DNA from: Elusimicrobiota bacterium
GTDB taxonomy: Bacteria > Elusimicrobiota > Elusimicrobia > UBA1565 > JACRDR01
DNA: 64,000 bases
Direction of reading: 5' to 3'
NCBI GenBank assembly: GCA_016194745.1
Contig: JACQBA010000020.1
Location: 61,373-125,372 of the forward strand
The position numbers and the translations under genes were made by a program. A model generated the notes under the pieces. The model worked only from the letters and a program-made list of their open reading frames with translations. It had not been told where the DNA came from and made no database searches. This document shows positions 62,585 to 64,000 of this stretch, piece after piece. Each line of letters begins with the position of its first letter. The stretch's first letter is position 1.

Positions 62585-63532
62585 CTAGTGGAAGCCGGCG
62601 CGGAAGGTGAGCCTGCCCTTCCTCACGTCGGGCTCGATGCGGCGGAGGAACTCGTCGTCCGGGATGGCGGCGAGTCCGCGCTTCGTCCATTCCGCGGCTT
62701 TCTTGAAGTCGCCCGCCTCCGCGTAGCGGTAGGCCATGACCCCGTAGGTGTAGCCGTCCTTGGGCTCGAGCGCGGACGCCTTCAGGAACTCGCGGTCGGC
62801 GTCCGCGACGCGGTCGAGCTTGAGGTACGTTCGGCCGAGCCCGCGATGCAGCGTCGGGCTTTCCCAGCGCACGAGTCCCTCGGCGGAGAGCTCCGCGTAG
62901 CGCCGCAGCACCTTGTCCTTGCGGGCCTCCCGCAGTTCCCGCGCGCGCTCGTAGGCCGCCAAGGCCTCGGGGTAGCGGTCCTGGCGGGAATACGCCTCGC
63001 CGAGGCCTTCCTCCGCCTTCGCGCACCAGGGATAGATCGCGAGAAGGCTCGACCACAGCCGCGTCTCGTCCGACCAGTCCCGGGCGCGCGCCCAGGTCCC
63101 CGCGGCGAGCGCGAGGAGGATCCCCAGCGCGAGCCGCGGGCGCTTGTGGAGGAAGTAGGCGGCCGCGCCGGCCGCGCCGATGAACGGTAGGTACATCCAG
63201 CGCTCCGCCGTCAGGCGCATGTTGAGGACCTTCACGGGGATCGCGTTGGACGTGAGGACCAGGAACGCGAGTGGCCACAGGAGGAGGAGCGCCAGGACAG
63301 GCGTCTTGCGCCGCCAGCGCGCGATGGCCCAAAGCCAGGCCGCGACGACCGCGAAGGATGCCGCCGCGCGGGCGAGCCCCTCGGCGAGGGACTCGGGAGG
63401 CAGCGCGAAGTACTCGATGCGCAGGTCCAGGGGGACGAACTGTACCCGGATGAAGGCCCAAAGCCCCTGCAGGATGAAGTCCAGCCTGTCGCCGAAGGGG
63501 ACCGCGGCCCGCGCCGAGAGCCCGGTGGACAT
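62585..63532 (-). CDS. Membrane TPR protein, likely the C-terminal half of a TMTC/GT-C-like family
   Basis: 315 residues. Three or four helices in the first 135 residues, including LLLLWPLAFLVLTSNAIPV and LTAERWMYLPFIGAAGAAAY, a block that in TMTC-like and related bacterial glycosyltransferase-TPR proteins lies in the middle of the polypeptide. Then TPRs (GLGEAYSRQDRYPEALAAYE, HRGLGRTYLKLDRVADADRE, YRYAEAGDFKKAAEWTKRGL). The N-terminal catalytic half expected for that family is absent. AGGGGGA before ATG 63532 supports independent translation. Whether it is a functional short version or a remnant is open. Confidence 0.7.
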   Translation of the reverse strand: MSTGLSARAAVPFGDRLDFILQGLWAFIRVQFVPLDLRIEYFALPPESLAEGLARAAASFAVVAAWLWAIARWRRKTPVLALLLLWPLAFLVLTSNAIPVKVLNMRLTAERWMYLPFIGAAGAAAYFLHKRPRLALGILLALAAGTWARARDWSDETRLWSSLLAIYPWCAKAEEGLGEAYSRQDRYPEALAAYERARELREARKDKVLRRYAELSAEGLVRWESPTLHRGLGRTYLKLDRVADADREFLKASALEPKDGYTYGVMAYRYAEAGDFKKAAEWTKRGLAAIPDDEFLRRIEPDVRKGRLTFRAGFH

Positions 63533-63586
63533 TAGTCCCCCTATTGAATAGGTCTTTAGACACTAGTGGTTCTCAGGGTTCCGACG

Positions 63587-63592
63587 TACAAT
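63587..63592 (+). promoter_or_regulatory. -10 box TACAAT, leaderless geometry
   Basis: TACAAT ends seven bases before ATG 63600 (four before GTG 63597). No binding site visible. Confidence 0.55.
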
Positions 63593-63599
63593 ATAAGTG

Positions 63600-64000
63600 A
63601 TGCGTCGCCGCGCGGCTATCGCTGTCGGACTTTCCCTGCTCACGACGGCTCTTGCGCCTGACTTGTATTTTTATCAGGCCTTGGGCGCCGTCGCGAGAAA
63701 TTCGATTCCCGCTGGCAGGCCGGCGGCGTCGCCCGCCGCCGTCGTTGCGATAAGAATTCAAGGTCTGCCCGGGATTTTAAGTCCCGGCAGGATTGGTACC
63801 CCGCCCGGCAGAATTCCTATATCTCAAACACCTGCGTCCTATAAAAGCGAAAGCGATCCGCGAGAAAGAGCAGGGGAATCGCTCAATTCGCCCAATGCAA
63901 CGGCGCCGAGTACCGTCGGAATATTGCAACGAATAGTTCAATGGCTGCCTGCATTGCCCAGAATGGGATTCGCTACGCTTAAACATGAAGCGAGCGCCGG
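63600..64000 (+). CDS. N-terminal part of a secreted protein (runs off window)
   Basis: An open frame with no stop from ATG 63600 to the end of the window, 133 codons. It begins with an Arg-rich signal peptide (MRRRAAIAVGLSLLTTALAP) and continues into a low-complexity Pro/Ala/Ser region (AGRPAASPAAVVA, SPGRIGTPPGRIP), the kind of linker found at the head of large exported proteins. The TACAAT box supports the start. The region is less GC-rich than the rest of the window. No domain is visible yet; identity cannot be given. Confidence 0.65.
   Translation, partial: MRRRAAIAVGLSLLTTALAPDLYFYQALGAVARNSIPAGRPAASPAAVVAIRIQGLPGILSPGRIGTPPGRIPISQTPASYKSESDPRERAGESLNSPNATAPSTVGILQRIVQWLPALPRMGFATLKHEASA

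Overview
The window is 64 kb of GC-rich bacterial chromosome, densely coding on both strands, with no phage, plasmid, rRNA, CRISPR or insertion-sequence genes. Outer-membrane proteins, a TolC-type channel, LPS-type glycosyltransferases, signal peptides on about a third of the proteins, type IV pilus genes and a secreted subtilase with a FlgD-like C-terminal domain point to a free-living Gram-negative. The mix of pilin, TPR, FlgD-like and methylmalonyl-CoA genes at high GC would suit an Elusimicrobiota-like lineage, but that is inference and a marker-gene tree would be needed.

Layout. 1-8.6 kb: end of a HemW-like gene, a fatty-acid desaturase, secreted unknowns, valS, two paralogous single-domain response regulators and a secreted trypsin-like protease. 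8.6-17.8 kb (minus): a TolC/MacA/MacB-type efflux or export operon with one ATPase and four permeases, ending in mutY. 17.9-27.8 kb: BON lipoprotein, a secreted WD40-caspase protein, an operon of an RdgB-TPR fusion, a THEP1 NTPase, murC and ksgA, and a secreted hydrolase. 27.9-34.8 kb: secreted unknown, GT4 glycosyltransferase, CsgG-like protein, then GT9 transferase, class III cyclase and phosphoesterase. 35.2-38.7 kb: efp-RDD-HAD-subtilase operon. 38.8-41 kb: ABC-type binding protein and a secreted unknown flanked by short direct repeats. 41-49.4 kb: methylmalonyl-CoA mutase large and small subunits, MeaB chaperone, epimerase and carboxyltransferase beta, interleaved with pilB and a GAF/HD-GYP gene. 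49.4-53.9 kb: O-antigen-ligase-like TPR protein, ankyrin protein, small genes. 53.9-57.6 kb: mdh, coaX, a DnaA-box cluster, two secreted proteins, smpB. 57.6-64 kb: tRNA-Leu(CAG), membrane glycosyltransferase, pilin, prepilin peptidase, GNAT, tRNA-Ser(GGA), outer-membrane proteins and the start of a secreted protein that runs off the end.

Working together: the carboxyltransferase, epimerase, two-part B12 mutase and MeaB form a propionyl-CoA/methylmalonyl-CoA/succinyl-CoA interconversion module that feeds or drains the C4 acids handled by malate dehydrogenase. PilB, pilin and prepilin peptidase belong to type IV pilus assembly. Most co-directional genes overlap by ATGA or GTGA, so translational coupling is the rule. 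Genes that begin a transcript often have a -10 box exactly six bases before the start codon, which predicts leaderless mRNAs.

Most unusual points: a two-hairpin palindromic repeat carried in frame inside mutY and at the end of meaB; leaderless promoters; a tandem-duplicated permease pair whose junction reappears at the mutY start; an RdgB-signal peptide-TPR fusion; EF-P with Gln at its usual Lys/Arg tip; a tight DnaA-box triplet in an AT-rich gap; and two probable CTG start codons.
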